Positions 41,663 to 51,374 of a stretch of 64,000 nt of DNA are shown here, piece after piece; the first letter of the stretch is position 1, and every line of letters starts with the position of its first letter. The stretch is from contig NZ_CP133778.1 of NCBI RefSeq assembly GCF_034347405.1, forward strand, positions 3,348,001-3,412,000, written 5' to 3'. A program made the translations under genes and the position numbers. This stretch comes from Pseudomonas sp. CCC3.1 (lineage in GTDB: Bacteria > Pseudomonadota > Gammaproteobacteria > Pseudomonadales > Pseudomonadaceae). Under the pieces are notes generated by a model. The model ran no database searches. It had not been told where the DNA came from and saw only the letters and a program-made list of their open reading frames with translations.

Positions 41663-43168
41663 TTAATTGTTGTACAGGCCTATCGTTGCCCCGACACCTT
41701 GAGCAACCACCTTGGAGGCATCGTTGCGCGCACGCTCGATACGGTCCAGGTAGTTCTCATCGATGTCGCCCGTCACGTACTTGCCGTCGAACACAGCACA
41801 GTCGAACTTCTCGATCTTGATCTTGCCGCCACCGACCGCTTCGATCAGGTCTGGCAGGTCTTGGTAGATCAACCAGTCAGCGCCGATCAGATCAGCCACG
41901 TCCTGGGTCGTGCGGTTGTGTGCGATCAGTTCGTGCGCGCTTGGCATGTCGATGCCGTACACGTTCGGGTAACGCACAGCCGGGGCTGCCGAGCAGAAAT
42001 AAACATTCTTGGCGCCGGCTTCGCGGGCCATTTGAATGATCTGCTTGCAGGTGGTGCCACGCACGATCGAGTCATCAACCAGCATCACGTTCTTGCCACG
42101 GAACTCCAGTTCGATGGCGTTGAGCTTCTGGCGCACGGATTTTTTACGTGCAGCCTGGCCCGGCATGATGAAGGTACGACCGATGTAACGGTTTTTAACG
42201 AAGCCTTCGCGGAACTTGACGCCCAAGTGGTTCGCCAACTCCAGTGCCGCAGTACGACTGGTGTCGGGAATCGGGATAACCACGTCGATGTCGTGATCCG
42301 GACGCTCGCGCAGGATCTTGTCAGCGAGTTTCTCGCCCATGCGCAGACGCGCCTTGTAGACCGAAACGCCGTCGATGATCGAGTCCGGGCGCGCCAGGTA
42401 CACGTGCTCGAAGATGCACGGGGTCAGTTGCGGGTTTACCGCGCACTGACGGGTGTGCAGCTTGCCGTCTTCGGTGATGTAGACCGCTTCGCCCGGCGCC
42501 AGGTCGCGAATCAGGGTAAAGCCCAGCACGTCGAGCGAAACGCTTTCGGAAGCGATCATGTACTCGACGCCTTCATCGGTGTGACGCTGACCGAAGACGA
42601 TAGGACGGATGCCGTTCGGATCGCGGAAACCGACGATGCCATAACCGGTGATCATCGCTACCACGGCATAACCGCCGCGGCAGCGGTTGTGCACGTCAGT
42701 GACCGCTGCGAATACATCTTCTTCGGTCGGCTGCAATTTACCGCGCTGCGCCAATTCATGGGCGAAGACGTTCAGCAGCACTTCCGAATCAGAGTTGGTG
42801 TTGACGTGACGCAAGTCAGATTCGTAAATCTCCTTGGCCAGTTGTTCAACGTTGGTCAGGTTGCCGTTGTGCGCCAGAGTGATGCCATACGGCGAGTTGA
42901 CGTAAAACGGCTGAGCCTCAGCTGAAGTCGAGCTACCTGCAGTCGGGTAGCGCACGTGACCAATGCCCACGTGTCCGACCAGACGCTGCATGTGACGCTG
43001 ATGAAACACATCACGCACCAACCCGTTGTCCTTGCGCAGAAATAACCGGCCGTGATGGCTGGTTACAATACCGGCAGCATCCTGGCCGCGGTGCTGGAGG
43101 ACGGTTAGCGCGTCATACAGCGCCTGATTGACGTTCGACTTACCGACGATACCGACGATGCCACACAT
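41663..43168 (-). CDS. purF: Amidophosphoribosyltransferase
   Basis: 501 residues starting MCGIVGIVGK at ATG 43168, whose Cys2 becomes the N-terminal nucleophile. Glutaminase part: HNGNLTNVEQL and RGGYAVVAMI. PRPP loop VMLVDDSIVRGTTCKQI near 365. First step of purine synthesis, PRPP plus glutamine to phosphoribosylamine. 41 bp after cvpA on the same strand, the usual pair. Confidence 0.97.
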   Translation of the reverse strand: MCGIVGIVGKSNVNQALYDALTVLQHRGQDAAGIVTSHHGRLFLRKDNGLVRDVFHQRHMQRLVGHVGIGHVRYPTAGSSTSAEAQPFYVNSPYGITLAHNGNLTNVEQLAKEIYESDLRHVNTNSDSEVLLNVFAHELAQRGKLQPTEEDVFAAVTDVHNRCRGGYAVVAMITGYGIVGFRDPNGIRPIVFGQRHTDEGVEYMIASESVSLDVLGFTLIRDLAPGEAVYITEDGKLHTRQCAVNPQLTPCIFEHVYLARPDSIIDGVSVYKARLRMGEKLADKILRERPDHDIDVVIPIPDTSRTAALELANHLGVKFREGFVKNRYIGRTFIMPGQAARKKSVRQKLNAIELEFRGKNVMLVDDSIVRGTTCKQIIQMAREAGAKNVYFCSAAPAVRYPNVYGIDMPSAHELIAHNRTTQDVADLIGADWLIYQDLPDLIEAVGGGKIKIEKFDCAVFDGKYVTGDIDENYLDRIERARNDASKVVAQGVGATIGLYNN

Positions 43169-43209
43169 GCGACGCAACCCCTACTTAATGGATCTGAACT
43201 GAACACCGC

Positions 43210-43767
43210 TCACTTGGACTGGGTAGCCGGCAAGAGATGTTCCTTGAACGGAATATCAGCGGGTACGCTGATACCGCTGGCCAACCATTGACTACTCCAC
43301 CCCAAAATGAGGTTTTTCGACCAATCGGCAACCAATAGAAATTGTGGCATGAGCCTCGACTCTTGCCACCACGAGTCTTGCTGTACCGGCCCAAGGCTCA
43401 GGAGCCCGACTGCCACGACCACCAGCAGCGCGCCACGCGCAGCGCCGAAGACCATGCCAAGAAAACGATCGGTCCCGGACAGGCCGGTGACGCGAATCAG
43501 TTCGCCGATAAGAAAGTTGATCATTGCGCCGACCAGCAAGGTGGCGACAAACATGATGGTGCACCCGGCGATGACACGGGCGGAAGGTGTTTCGATGTAT
43601 CCGGCGAGGTATTGAGACAGCGAACCGCCGAACATCCAGGCGACGACTCCGGCAATGATCCAGGTGCACAGCGACAGCGCTTCTTTTACGAAGCCGCGCT
43701 TTAAGCTGATCAAAGCGGAAATGGCGATAATTGCAACGATCGCCCAGTCAACCCAGGTAAATGGCAC
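43210..43767 (-). CDS. cvpA: CvpA family membrane protein
   Basis: 185 residues with four helices (WVDWAIVAIIAISALISLKR first; ALSLCTWIIAGVVAWMFGGS second) and the CvpA motif GLSGTDRFLGMVFGAARGAL. Required for colicin V production in E. coli; its wider function is linked to envelope stress. Upstream of purF in the same transcription unit. Confidence 0.93.
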   Translation of the reverse strand: MPFTWVDWAIVAIIAISALISLKRGFVKEALSLCTWIIAGVVAWMFGGSLSQYLAGYIETPSARVIAGCTIMFVATLLVGAMINFLIGELIRVTGLSGTDRFLGMVFGAARGALLVVVAVGLLSLGPVQQDSWWQESRLMPQFLLVADWSKNLILGWSSQWLASGISVPADIPFKEHLLPATQSK

Positions 43768-43873
43768 AGTTCAGCCTACAGACGGATAAGGCGGCGCATT
43801 TTAGCAGAGCGCCGCCTCTCAAGTCAGGCGATTTATCAGCGCTTTGGCGATCAGATATCACCTTTTTATGCGC

Positions 43874-44509
43874 TTAACCGCGTTCAGGCTGGAAGCGCAC
43901 CACAAAACCTTTGAGATTCTGCTGTTTATCAAGCACATCACGCAGACGATCAGCCTCGGCACGCTCAAGCAAGGGGCCGACAAAAACCCGATTCATCCCG
44001 CCCGAAGACCGAACGTAAGCGTTATAACCTTGATTACGAAGGGTTTTTTGCATGGCATCGGCGCTGGCGCGATTAGACAGGCTCACCAACTGAATCGACC
44101 AACTGATGGGCAAACCGTTGGGATCTACCCGCTTTTGCGTGGTATCCAGCTTGGCCGGTGCCTGTGCAACGGCTTGCGCCGGCGTGACGGCCGGTGGCTT
44201 GGTCGCAGCAACTGCAGGCTTGCTGACCACAGGAGCAACGGGCGCTGCTGCCGGTTTGTGCGGCGCAACCACTTCAGGCTCAACCGGTGGCGCCGGCTCT
44301 TCAGCAATGGCCTGCGGCTCAGGCACAGGGACGGGCTCGACCTTGACTTCAGGCATCACCGGCATCTGCGGAGCTGTTGGCGCATCGACCTGAATCTGAC
44401 GCTCTTCGTCCTGGCGCGAAAACAGCATCGGCAGAAAGATCACCGCCAATGCGATCAATACCAGCGCACCGACCATCCGTTGCTTGAATACTTTATCCAG
44501 CAATGCCAT
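43874..44509 (-). CDS. SPOR domain protein (DedD-like)
   Basis: 211 residues: short cytoplasmic part, one helix (MVGALVLIALAVIFLPMLF), a Pro/Ala/Val-rich periplasmic linker, and a C-terminal SPOR domain (SWSIQLVSLSNRASADAMQK, AYVRSSGGMNRVFVGPLLER) that binds denuded glycan at the division septum. ATG 44509 lies inside the end of folC (17-bp overlap). Positionally equal to PA3110 of P. aeruginosa. Confidence 0.9.
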   Translation of the reverse strand: MALLDKVFKQRMVGALVLIALAVIFLPMLFSRQDEERQIQVDAPTAPQMPVMPEVKVEPVPVPEPQAIAEEPAPPVEPEVVAPHKPAAAPVAPVVSKPAVAATKPPAVTPAQAVAQAPAKLDTTQKRVDPNGLPISWSIQLVSLSNRASADAMQKTLRNQGYNAYVRSSGGMNRVFVGPLLERAEADRLRDVLDKQQNLKGFVVRFQPERG

Positions 44510-45800
44510 TTGCAGACTCCTCCGTGGCACGCCGCTCCAGCCACTCAAGCGCCTGGGCGACACAAAAAAACGATCCAAACAACAGAATTTCATCGTGCGC
44601 TGCAGCGCGCTCGCACTGCGCCTCAAGTGCTGCATCAACACTGTCGTAAGGCGCAACAGAAGCGTCCAGACGCTGTAACGCAGCCTGCAACTCAGCCACC
44701 GGACGCGTACGCCCAGTGTTCAGCGGCGCCACAGCCCAGTGATCGACAACGCCGACAAGCTGCGACACCACGCCGTCCAGATCTTTGTCTGCCAGCAGCC
44801 CAAACACCGCCAGGCGCTTGCCAGCCACTGGACGCTGCTGCAGGCGTTTCAGTAAATATTCGGCTGCATGGGGGTTATGGCCCACATCAAGCAGCAGATT
44901 CACGGTTTTGCCGTGCCAGTTGACCTGGCGACGATCCAGGCGACCGGTCATTTTGGTCGCCTGCAACGCCTCGACAATCCGCTCAGGCTGCCATGGCAAC
45001 TCAGTCAGCGCATAAGCCTGCAAGGCCAGGGCTGCGTTCTCCATGGGTAAATCCAGTAACGGCAGGTCACGCAATTCAAGCGCCTGCCCTTTCGCGTCTC
45101 GACCCTGCCAATGCCAAACCGAGCCCGCCACGCCCAGATTGAAATCGCGCCCGCGTACAAAAAGCGGGCAACCCAGCTCTTGAGCTTTGTCGAGCAAGGG
45201 CTGAGGAGGGTCCAGATCACCACACAGAGCAGGTTTACCTGCGCGGAAAATGCCGGCTTTTTCGTAGGCCACGGATTCACGGGTATTACCTAGGTACTCC
45301 ACGTGATCCACGCCAATGCTGGTGATCAGCGCCAGATCAGCGTCAACCAGATTGACCGCGTCCAGGCGTCCACCCAAACCGACTTCCAGCACGACAGCAT
45401 CAAGCTGCGCACGCTCAAACAGCCAAAAAGCCGCCAGCGTGCCCATTTCAAAGTAGGTCAGCGAGGTCTCGCCACGCCCGGCATCCAGGGCCGCGAAAGC
45501 CTCGCAAAGCAGTTCGTCCGACACCTCAGCACCGTCGATCTGCACACGCTCGTTGTAGCGCAGCAGGTGCGGCGAGCTATAAACCCCGACCTTGAGACCT
45601 TGCGCCCGCAGCATTGACGCTACAAACGCACAGGTCGAGCCTTTGCCGTTGGTACCCGTGACCGTCACCACCCGAGGCGCGGGCTTTTGCAAGCCCATGC
45701 GGTTCGTTACCTCTCGTGCGCGATCCAGCCCCATGTCGATGGCGGATGGATGCAACTGTTCAAGATAGGCGAGCCACTCGCCAAGGGTGCGCCGGGTCAT
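44493..45800 (-). CDS. folC: Bifunctional folylpolyglutamate synthase/dihydrofolate synthase
   Basis: 435 residues. ATP loop VTVTGTNGKGSTCAFVASML near 47, Mur-ligase-like central motifs YFEMGTLAAFWLF and VLEVGLGGRLDAVN, and C-terminal LLLDVGHNPHAAEYLLKRL. Adds glutamate to dihydropteroate and folates. Overlaps accD by 4 bp and the SPOR gene by 17 bp. Confidence 0.96.
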   Translation of the reverse strand: MTRRTLGEWLAYLEQLHPSAIDMGLDRAREVTNRMGLQKPAPRVVTVTGTNGKGSTCAFVASMLRAQGLKVGVYSSPHLLRYNERVQIDGAEVSDELLCEAFAALDAGRGETSLTYFEMGTLAAFWLFERAQLDAVVLEVGLGGRLDAVNLVDADLALITSIGVDHVEYLGNTRESVAYEKAGIFRAGKPALCGDLDPPQPLLDKAQELGCPLFVRGRDFNLGVAGSVWHWQGRDAKGQALELRDLPLLDLPMENAALALQAYALTELPWQPERIVEALQATKMTGRLDRRQVNWHGKTVNLLLDVGHNPHAAEYLLKRLQQRPVAGKRLAVFGLLADKDLDGVVSQLVGVVDHWAVAPLNTGRTRPVAELQAALQRLDASVAPYDSVDAALEAQCERAAAHDEILLFGSFFCVAQALEWLERRATEESANGIAG

Positions 45801-46717
45801 AGGTTCACAGGGGCCGGTGGAACAACAATGGCTTCAACAGGCGCGGCGACAAACACAGGTGTCGGCAAGCCCATCATTTGTGCAAGCAGGTTACCCAGAC
45901 GCGGACGCAGTTCCTGACGGGAGATGATCAGGTCGATGGCGCCATGCTCCAGCAGGAACTCGCTGCGCTGGAAGCCTTCTGGCAGTTTTTCACGAACGGT
46001 CTGCTCGATCACACGCGGACCGGCGAAACCGATCAGCGCCTTTGGCTCAGCCACGATCACATCACCAAGCATCGCCAGACTGGCCGAAACACCGCCGTAG
46101 ACCGGGTCGGTCAGCACCGAGATAAACGGAATACCTTCTTCGCGCAGACGCGCCAGTACCGCAGAGGTCTTGGCCATTTGCATCAGCGAGATCAGCGCTT
46201 CTTGCATGCGAGCACCGCCGGAAGCGGCGAAACAGATCATCGGGCAGCGGTTTTCAAGGGCGTAGTTGGCGGCACGAACAAAACGCTCACCAACGATGGC
46301 ACCCATCGAGCCACCCATGAAGGAGAACTCAAACGCCGAAACCACAACCGGCATGCCCAACAGGGTGCCGCTCATGGAAACCAGTGCGTCTTTCTCGCCG
46401 GTTTGCTTTTGCGCGCCGACCAGACGGTCCTTGTACTTTTTGCTGTCGCGGAATTTAAGACGGTCAACGGGCTCCAGATCAGCGCCCAATTCGTTACGAC
46501 CGTCAACATCCAGGAAAATATTGATGCGGGCACGTGCGCCAATGCGCATGTGGTGATTGCACTTGGGGCAAACGTCCAGGGTCTTTTCCAGCTCTGGACG
46601 ATAAAGCACAGCGTCGCAAGACGGGCATTTGTGCCACAGGCCTTCAGGTACCGAACTCTTTTTGACCTCGGAACGCATGATCGAAGGAATCAGCTTGTCT
46701 ACCAACCAGTTGCTCAT
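45797..46717 (-). CDS. accD: Acetyl-CoA carboxylase carboxyltransferase subunit beta
   Basis: 306 residues from MSNWLVDKLIPS. Zinc ribbon CPSCDAVLYRPELEKTLDVC with CPKC at 28-50, then the crotonase-like transferase domain with GGSMGAIVGERFVRAA, FAASGGARMQEALISLMQMA and DPVYGGVSASLAMLGDV. Forms the malonyl-CoA-making complex with AccA. Followed by folC with a 4-bp overlap. Confidence 0.97.
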   Translation of the reverse strand: MSNWLVDKLIPSIMRSEVKKSSVPEGLWHKCPSCDAVLYRPELEKTLDVCPKCNHHMRIGARARINIFLDVDGRNELGADLEPVDRLKFRDSKKYKDRLVGAQKQTGEKDALVSMSGTLLGMPVVVSAFEFSFMGGSMGAIVGERFVRAANYALENRCPMICFAASGGARMQEALISLMQMAKTSAVLARLREEGIPFISVLTDPVYGGVSASLAMLGDVIVAEPKALIGFAGPRVIEQTVREKLPEGFQRSEFLLEHGAIDLIISRQELRPRLGNLLAQMMGLPTPVFVAAPVEAIVVPPAPVNL

Positions 46718-46741
46718 GCTTTCTTTCTCCAGTACCGGTGA

Positions 46742-46761
46742 CCTGAACACTGACGTTCAGG
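46742..46761. other. Small hairpin in the accD leader
   Basis: 7-bp stem CCTGAAC / GTTCAGG with a 6-nt loop, 25 bp upstream of the accD ATG on the minus strand. The 270-bp trpF-accD gap otherwise shows no gene; this must contain the accD promoter. Confidence 0.35.
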
Positions 46762-46987
46762 CCCCGTGTATGCCCTTGAGCTAAATTCATTAGGTGTGCG
46801 GCGATGATTGGGGGAGTAGCGGTCAGCACAGGGCAAACCAGCGTAAATCCCGAAACCCTCAGCCCTCCCGGCAACACGCTGCAGAGCGCTTGCCGCTTTA
46901 ATTTCTGCCCGTCAAACCACCGGGCCCGCATGCTTCACACAGCGGTAATGATGGACGGCGGCAGGCTGCCAACGGTCACATCCAGCA

Positions 46988-47611
46988 TCAGTTTGTTGCA
47001 CGCACCGCCTGCATAAAGGCGCGGATCTTATCGTGATCCTTGATGCCTTTGCTCTTTTCTACGCCGCCACTCACATCCACGGCGTAAGGCCGCACCTGAG
47101 CAATGGCCTGCGTCACGTTCTCGGCGCACAAGCCGCCAGCCAAAATGATCGGTTTGCTCAGGCCCTCAGGTATCAATGACCAGTCAAATGCCAAGCCAGT
47201 TCCGCCGGGCACGCCTTCAACGTAGGTATCGAGCAAAATCCCGCTCGCACTGGCATAGGCGTTACAGGCTGCTGCAATGTCATCGCCCGCCTTAACTCGC
47301 AGCGCCTTGATGTAGGGCCGGTGATAACCCTCGCACTGCTCCTGGGTTTCATCGCCGTGAAATTGCAACAAGTCGAGCGGTACCGCGTCCAGTGTTTCGT
47401 TCAGCTCACAGGCGCTGGCATTCACAAACAGGCCAACGGTGGTCACAAACGGCGGCAACGCCGCAATGATTGCGCGCGCCTGCTGGGCAGTAACGGCACG
47501 TGGGCTTTTCGCATAAAACACAAAGCCAATCGCATCAGCCCCGGCGGCCACGGCGGCCAGTGCGTCATCTATGCGGGTAATCCCGCAGATCTTGCTGCGA
47601 ACGGCTGACAT
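46988..47611 (-). CDS. trpF: Phosphoribosylanthranilate isomerase
   Basis: 207 residues from MSAVRSKICGITR. The catalytic Cys lies in KICGITRIDDA at residue 8 region and the catalytic Asp in LDTYVEGVPGGTGLAFDW near 130; the C-terminal phosphate site is VDVSGGVEKSKGIKD. Third-to-last step of tryptophan synthesis. Located between truA and accD as in other pseudomonads, away from other trp genes. Confidence 0.96.
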   Translation of the reverse strand: MSAVRSKICGITRIDDALAAVAAGADAIGFVFYAKSPRAVTAQQARAIIAALPPFVTTVGLFVNASACELNETLDAVPLDLLQFHGDETQEQCEGYHRPYIKALRVKAGDDIAAACNAYASASGILLDTYVEGVPGGTGLAFDWSLIPEGLSKPIILAGGLCAENVTQAIAQVRPYAVDVSGGVEKSKGIKDHDKIRAFMQAVRATN

Positions 47612-47674
47612 GTTAGCGATACCCCTTAGCACACCTTTGAAAGTGCCGGATGTTAACAAATGCTTACCCGGCCG

Positions 47675-48529
47675 TCAGCCGTCGAGTTCGCTAAAACCGG
47701 TCAAGAAATGCGGGCCAATGTAACGCTTGGGCAACGGGAACTCGTCGCGGTATTCCACCTGCACCAGATACAGGCCGTAAGGATGCGCAGTCACACCGCC
47801 CGAGCGACGCTCACGGCTCTCCAGCACTTCCTTGATCCATTCAACTGGGCGCTCACCCGAACCGATGGTCATCAGCACCCCGGCAATGTTGCGCACCATG
47901 TGATGCAAAAAGGCGCTGGCGCGGATATCCAGCACGATCATCTGGCCATGGCGCGTGACGCGCAGGTGGTGCATTTCCTTGATCGGAGACTTGGCCTGGC
48001 ATTGCCCGGCCCGGAATGCACTGAAATCGTGTACACCCAGCAAATACCGCGCGGCCTCAGCCATGCGCTCGACGTCCAGCGGGCGATGGTTCCAGGTAAT
48101 TTCCTGATTCAGGTGGGCCGGGCGAATCGGATCGTTATAGATCACATACCGATAACGCCGGGCGATTGCCTTGAAGCGCGCATGAAAATCCGCGGGCATG
48201 ACCTTGGCCCACGTAACACTGATGTCGTGGGGCAAATTGATATTAGCGCCCATGACCCAGGCCTTCAGCGATCGCTCGGCCTGCGTATCAAAGTGCACCA
48301 CTTGCCCGCAGGCGTGCACACCAGCGTCGGTACGCCCGGCACACATCAATGAAACCGGCGAATCGGCCACTTTTGAGAGCGCGTTCTCCAGGGTTTCCTG
48401 GACGGTCAGGACGCCATTGGCCTGACGTTGCCAGCCGCTGTAGCGCGAACCTTTGTATTCCACGCCCAGCGCGATTCGGAAAAAGCCTTCGGCGGCCATT
48501 TCGGCTGCGGGGTTATCTATATTTGCCAA
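47675..48529 (-). CDS. truA: tRNA pseudouridine(38-40) synthase
   Basis: 284 residues if TTG 48529 is the start (LANIDNPAAEMAAEGFF); ATG 48499 is the alternative. Catalytic Asp in MCAGRTDAGVHACGQVVHF, plus RIALGVEYKGSRYSGWQRQ near the N-terminus and FLHHMVRNIAGVLM later. Modifies uridines 38-40 of the tRNA anticodon arm. The region upstream has no ATG with a good ribosome site, so the start remains open. Confidence 0.94.
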   Translation of the reverse strand: MANIDNPAAEMAAEGFFRIALGVEYKGSRYSGWQRQANGVLTVQETLENALSKVADSPVSLMCAGRTDAGVHACGQVVHFDTQAERSLKAWVMGANINLPHDISVTWAKVMPADFHARFKAIARRYRYVIYNDPIRPAHLNQEITWNHRPLDVERMAEAARYLLGVHDFSAFRAGQCQAKSPIKEMHHLRVTRHGQMIVLDIRASAFLHHMVRNIAGVLMTIGSGERPVEWIKEVLESRERRSGGVTAHPYGLYLVQVEYRDEFPLPKRYIGPHFLTGFSELDG

Positions 48530-48623
48530 GGAGTAACAGCCTGCTGATAAACGCAAAAGCGGCCATTATAAGGCGCACTGGCCAAGACGCCATGAAACAA
48601 ATTGCAGGAGCCTGGCCGAGCTT

Positions 48624-48770
48624 GTAGCCGCTGAGGAGCGAAGCGAGGCTGCGATCGAGGACGCAGTCCTCGCAAATTCGGGCATTGCGGTGAATCTGAT
48701 GCGCCGCGTAATCCGATCTTGCGGCTGCTTCGCAACCGATCGCAGCCTCGCTTCGCTCCTCAGCGGCTAC
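48624..48770. repeat. Paired REP element (GTAGCCGCTGAGGAGCGAAG family)
   Basis: Arms GTAGCCGCTGAGGAGCGAAG + CGAGGCTGCGATCG and CGATCGCAGCCTCGCTTC + GCTCCTCAGCGGCTAC are exact inverses over more than 30 bp. Occupies most of the gap between fimV and truA. Confidence 0.9.
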
Positions 48771-48802
48771 AAAGCCTGATGTACCCGCTCACAGGGCTTT
48801 TA

Positions 48803-51196
48803 TCACGCCAGGCGCGCAATCATTTCCAGCGCTTGCGCCTGTTGGTCCGGGTTGCCCTCGCCCATGACTTCGGTCAGAATATCGCGGGCACCTTCGTCGT
48901 CGCCCATGTCGATATAGGCCTGGGCCAGATCAAGTTTGGTCGCCGCTTCGTCCGTGCCCGACAAGAAGTCGAACTCCGGCTCTTCGTCAGCCCCCGCAAA
49001 CGGCTCGGCCATCGCGGGTTCTTCAAGGCTCTGCGACAAGCGCTGCAACTCGGCATTGACCTTGTCCAGTTCGACCGAAAAGCTGTCCGGCGCCTCGGGT
49101 GCAGGCGCCTCGTGCGCCAGCGACAAGTCAAAATCGGCTGGCAAGTCCAGGTCAAAATCAGACGCAGCCTCAAGCGCCGCTTGCGTTTCAGCTTGCTGTT
49201 CGAGCACCGCTTCAAAGCTCTGTTCGTGGTCGCGGGCCAGTTTGCCGACGCTCTGTTCAGGCGATACCACAGCCGGTGACGCTGCTTCGAGGTCATCAAG
49301 GCTCAAATCGAAATCGTGATCGAACGCTTCAACCGCAGGCGTAACAACGGGTTCTGGCTTCGCTTCGGGCTGCGGTGTAACCACACGGTCGTCACGCATC
49401 ATTTCCTTGACGAAGTCAGCCTGGAATTGAGAGGCCACCGCGGCGGTCACGATCCCGGCCGCCACCGCCACCATGCCCGGATAACGAAGCTTGAGCTGCG
49501 CCACCTCGGCGTGATTTTTACCATTGGCGATCAATTGGCGCTCTTGAGCGATAAAGGCATCGCGCTCTCCCAGCTCGCCATACACCTGCATCAATTTGAG
49601 ACGCAGGTCACTGCGCTGTGGCGATTGTCTGACCGCACCCTCAAGCAATCCGGCCGCCTCATGCAACTGCTGCTGCTCGATCAGTTGCTCGGCTTCAACC
49701 AGCACTTCTGCACCAGACCTGGCCACCGACACCGGGGCAACCGGGGCAACCAACGGCACCGGTGTTGGGGCGGTGTCAAGCTTGACACTCGGCGGCGGCA
49801 CTTCAAGGCCTTCAAAGCTGCTGTCCGGCATGTCCAGGTCAGCCGAAAATTCTGGCTCTTCTTCAAGCGCCCGCGCCATGCGCGCGTGCCGCTCAGCTGC
49901 TTGCTGCGCCTTGCGCCGACGAAGTAGCAGCAACAGAAGCAACAGTAACAAGACCGCAGCGCCGCCCACCAACGCGGCCATTAGCGGACTGCCCAACAAG
50001 TCCTGGATTTTGCGCTCTTCACTTGGCGTTGCGCCGCCTTCAGGTGTCGGCGCCACCGCTGTGGCCGGCGCACCTTCGACGGCTGCAGCAATATCGGCTT
50101 CCGGGGAATCAGCGGCCTCGCTCGCCAATTGCGCTGGCAGCACGGCTGCCGGTTCAGCAGGCGCCGAAGCATCACCCTGCAATTTGGCCAACTGATTGTT
50201 TTTCAATTCGATCAAGCGTTGCAACTTGTCGACCTGGCTTTGCAGGTCTTGTACGCGGCTTTGCAGCTCGGCACTTTCACGACGGCTGGTGTCCAGGCTT
50301 TCCTGGGTCATGGCCAGCTTGTCATTGAGATTCTTCGCGTCCCCGCCAGCACCTTTACCCGCCTGCCCTGCCACCAGACTCAGACCATCCGCAGCAACAG
50401 GTTTGGCCTGGGTCACGGTGGCCGGCTTGCGGCTGCTGGCATCCAGCTGTTGGGCTCGCGGCGCGGTGCGACGGCCACTGCGCCAGTCAGCGTTCTGCGC
50501 CGCAACTTCAGACACGGCCTTGGCTTGAGACAACTCGACACTTTGGGCCGTGTCCGGCAAGCGCAGCACTTTGCCGGTTTTCAGGCGGTTGATGTTGCCG
50601 TCGATAAAGGCGTCAGGGTTAAGGGCCTGAATCGCCAGCATGGTCTGCTGGACCGAGCCGCCGTTACGCGCCTTCGCGGCGATTTCCCACAAGGTGTCAC
50701 GGGACGTCGTGGTGTGTTGCGCCGGTGCACTGGCACCCGAAGCCGCCGCAGCGGTTGCCGTGGTCGCCGAAGCTGCGGCTGCGGTTTGCGGCGAGAACTT
50801 GGCTGGGTCCAACAGTACGCTGTAGTCGCGCATCAAGCGGCCATTGGGCCACATCACTTGCACCAGAAATTTTACGAAAGGCTCGGTCAGCGGCTGGCTG
50901 GAGGTCACGCGCAGCACGCTTTTGCCATTGGCGTTGATCACCGGGGTAAAACGCAAGTCATTCAGGTAGGAAGGACGCGGCACCCCGGCCTTGTTGAATT
51001 CGTCCGCCGGGGCCAGGCTCGGCACCACTTCAGCGGCACTCAGATCCTTGACATCCAGCAACTCGATTTCAGCCAGCAGTGGCTGGTTCTGAGTCGACTT
51101 CAGGGTCAGCTCTCCGAGCCCAAGCGCCTGCGCCATACCGGATGACAGCGCCGAAGCGGCGGCTATTGCTAACACTAATTTGCGAACCTGAACCAT
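48803..51196 (-). CDS. fimV: FimV family pilus/polarity protein
   Basis: 797 residues from MVQVRKLVLA. Signal peptide (LAIAAASALSSGMAQALG), the FimV N-terminal domain (LGELTLKSTQNQPLLAEIEL), a LysM motif at about 160-210 (TTSRDTLWEIAAKARNGGSV), coiled coil (ESAELQSRVQDLQSQVDKLQ), a single helix near 400-420 followed by RRRK, a long acidic cytoplasmic region, and the C-terminal TPR-like cap (KLDLAQAYIDMGDDEGARDI). FimV organises type IV pili, twitching and polar proteins. Shorter than the P. aeruginosa protein. Followed by truA across a REP pair. Confidence 0.94.
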   Translation of the reverse strand: MVQVRKLVLAIAAASALSSGMAQALGLGELTLKSTQNQPLLAEIELLDVKDLSAAEVVPSLAPADEFNKAGVPRPSYLNDLRFTPVINANGKSVLRVTSSQPLTEPFVKFLVQVMWPNGRLMRDYSVLLDPAKFSPQTAAAASATTATAAAASGASAPAQHTTTSRDTLWEIAAKARNGGSVQQTMLAIQALNPDAFIDGNINRLKTGKVLRLPDTAQSVELSQAKAVSEVAAQNADWRSGRRTAPRAQQLDASSRKPATVTQAKPVAADGLSLVAGQAGKGAGGDAKNLNDKLAMTQESLDTSRRESAELQSRVQDLQSQVDKLQRLIELKNNQLAKLQGDASAPAEPAAVLPAQLASEAADSPEADIAAAVEGAPATAVAPTPEGGATPSEERKIQDLLGSPLMAALVGGAAVLLLLLLLLLLRRRKAQQAAERHARMARALEEEPEFSADLDMPDSSFEGLEVPPPSVKLDTAPTPVPLVAPVAPVSVARSGAEVLVEAEQLIEQQQLHEAAGLLEGAVRQSPQRSDLRLKLMQVYGELGERDAFIAQERQLIANGKNHAEVAQLKLRYPGMVAVAAGIVTAAVASQFQADFVKEMMRDDRVVTPQPEAKPEPVVTPAVEAFDHDFDLSLDDLEAASPAVVSPEQSVGKLARDHEQSFEAVLEQQAETQAALEAASDFDLDLPADFDLSLAHEAPAPEAPDSFSVELDKVNAELQRLSQSLEEPAMAEPFAGADEEPEFDFLSGTDEAATKLDLAQAYIDMGDDEGARDILTEVMGEGNPDQQAQALEMIARLA

Positions 51197-51374
51197 AGCC
51201 TCTTCCTTATGGGTACAGACCTCGTCCCACGAGATCTGTAGAGCTGCTGCCTGATGACAGGTCCGGGGGCTTTTACCTCCCGACACGCTGCCTCATTGAA
51301 TCTGTAAGCCCTGACAGCAGCTTGACTGCGACGCCGGCTCTGGAATCCTGCTAAAAATTGACGCCAAGTATCTT

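Noticed and set aside
12990..48770. The dispersed palindromic repeats as a CRISPR array
   Set aside because: The copies are far apart, differ in family, have no regular spacers, and no cas gene is present.
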